The notes below the pieces were generated by a model. The model worked only from the letters and a program-made list of their open reading frames with translations, searched no databases and had not been told where the DNA came from. A program made the position numbers and the translations under genes. A stretch of 64,000 bases of DNA, taken from the NCBI GenBank assembly GCA_018402455.1, contig JAGYIG010000012.1, positions 24,693 through 88,692 on the forward strand, read 5' to 3'. Numbering within the stretch: position 1 is the stretch's first letter; the number at the start of each line of letters is the position of its first letter. This stretch comes from Opitutaceae bacterium. GTDB taxonomy: Bacteria; Verrucomicrobiota; Verrucomicrobiia; Opitutales; Opitutaceae. Shown here piece after piece: positions 63,342-64,000 of this stretch.

Positions 63342-64000
63342 ATGCCCAAAGTAGCCATTATCGTCCCCTGTCGGCTCGAATCCACCCGGTTTCCCCGCAA
63401 GCTCCTGCACGAGATTCGGGGCCTTCCCCTGGTGCTTTGGGTGGCCCGGCGAATCCGGACGGAGGCCCCGGAGTTTCCCCTCTGGTTTGCGGTGGATGAT
63501 CCGCATTTGGCTGCGCCGCTGGAAGGGGAGGGTTTCCAAACCATCATGACGCAGGGAGACCATGCCAGTGGCACGGATCGGCTGGCGGAAGCCAACCGCA
63601 CGGTGGGGGCGGAGCAGGTGATCAACGTGCAGGCCGATGAGCCGCTGGTGACGGGAGCGCAGATTCGCCGACTGGCCGCCTTGATCGCGGGCGACGTCGC
63701 GATGGCCACGTTGGCGACTCCCTTCAAGCGGGTGGTGGATTTTTACGATGCCAACCAGGTGAAAGTGGTGATGCGTCGAGACGGTCGGGCCCTGTATTTT
63801 TCGCGGTCACGGATGCCGTTCCCCCGCGATCTCGGGCTGACCATCGAAGACGATTGGGTGGCGGCGCACCCCTGCCGCAAACACCTCGGCCTCTACGCCT
63901 ATCGAGCGGAACTCCTGGCCCGATTTGCCTCGTTGCCGGCGGGGGAGCTCGAGCAGATCGAGAAACTTGAGCAGTTGCGCGTCTTGGAAAACGGTTATGA
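63342..64000 (+). CDS. kdsB: 3-deoxy-manno-octulosonate cytidylyltransferase, partial at the window end
   Basis: KdsB makes CMP-Kdo from CTP and Kdo for the LPS inner core. The protein begins [20 protein letters not shown], with the CTP-binding RLxSTRFPxK and NVQADEP, followed by [18 protein letters not shown] and [12 protein letters not shown]. These are diagnostic. The open frame runs off the window after about 219 codons, roughly 85 to 90 percent of the usual length. It is divergent from HPr with 74 bp between starts. Confidence 0.93.
   Translation, partial: MPKVAIIVPCRLESTRFPRKLLHEIRGLPLVLWVARRIRTEAPEFPLWFAVDDPHLAAPLEGEGFQTIMTQGDHASGTDRLAEANRTVGAEQVINVQADEPLVTGAQIRRLAALIAGDVAMATLATPFKRVVDFYDANQVKVVMRRDGRALYFSRSRMPFPRDLGLTIEDDWVAAHPCRKHLGLYAYRAELLARFASLPAGELEQIEKLEQLRVLENGY

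Overview
The window is GC-rich, gene-dense DNA from a Gram-negative, menaquinone-using heterotroph. Markers are outer-membrane biogenesis genes (lptD, an lptE-like gene, bamD, kdsB), an HPr with a conserved regulatory serine, ScpA, MenA, a TonB-dependent receptor, and Rho with a long basic N-terminal extension. Taken together this fits the Verrucomicrobiota best, most likely Opitutales/Opitutaceae. That placement is inferred from gene content; there is no rRNA here to confirm it. No prophage, insertion sequence, CRISPR array or rRNA operon was seen.

Layout. 0-8.3 kb: coaE, rho, then a type IV pilus / type II secretion motor block (gspE/pilB-like, pilT, a second gspE/pilB-like, gspF/pilC). 8.3-11.2 kb: a YhaM-like OB/HD exoribonuclease, a metallophosphatase, a conserved hypothetical gene, and a 400-bp hairpin-rich repeat region ending in tRNA-Ser(GCU). 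11.2-16.2 kb: acylphosphatase, a three-gene ABC exporter unit, a membrane protein and menA. 16.2-21.2 kb (minus): trxA, small genes, scpA, an rsmB-like methyltransferase and lptD. 21.3-23.6 kb: glgB. 23.6-26.4 kb (minus): a type III polyketide synthase / FAD oxidoreductase / methyltransferase operon. 26.5-32.3 kb (minus): rpmF-plsX-fabH-bamD-lptE-rpe, with uppP just downstream of rpmF's promoter side. 32.4-35.3 kb: trpD, glmM and a broken gene. 35.4-41.3 kb: a DMT transporter, an orphan Fe3+-type ABC permease, and divergent from it a DtxR-FeoA fusion regulator with a split FeoB. 41.3-47.1 kb: a purine locus (exported adenosine deaminase, adenine deaminase, TonB-dependent receptor). 47.2-54.0 kb (minus): DUF1302 - DUF1329 - YCF48-like propeller - MMPL/RND transporter. 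54.2-64 kb: uvrA (frameshifted), nitroreductase, a glycine-zipper lipoprotein, two DUF4097 proteins, an M32 carboxypeptidase, TatD, HPr and the start of kdsB.

How the parts fit. Much of the window serves the envelope: LPS transport (LptD, LptE), Kdo activation (KdsB), barrel assembly (BamD), lipid precursors (PlsX, FabH), undecaprenyl phosphate recycling (UppP) and amino-sugar supply (GlmM). The most interesting accessory module is the four-gene DUF1302/DUF1329/YCF48/MMPL operon. DUF1329 belongs to the LolA/LolB fold group, so the set looks like a trans-envelope path for a hydrophobic substrate, with parallels to mycobacterial MmpL plus LppX. Second is the compact type III PKS operon, which matches the enzyme trio of Streptomyces phenolic-lipid synthesis (SrsA/SrsB/SrsC). 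Third is the iron locus, where the regulator carries the FeoA-type domains and FeoB is made as two proteins.

Sequence quality caveat. Several genes carry small indels that break conserved families: gspF, yhaM, menA, the gene at 34.7 kb, the DMT transporter end, uvrA and the lipoprotein at 57.9 kb. They cluster in short patches (7.80-8.47 kb and 34.93-35.36 kb) and hit both genes of convergent pairs. Consensus errors are therefore more likely than true gene decay. Coordinates for those genes span the reconstructed reading frames.
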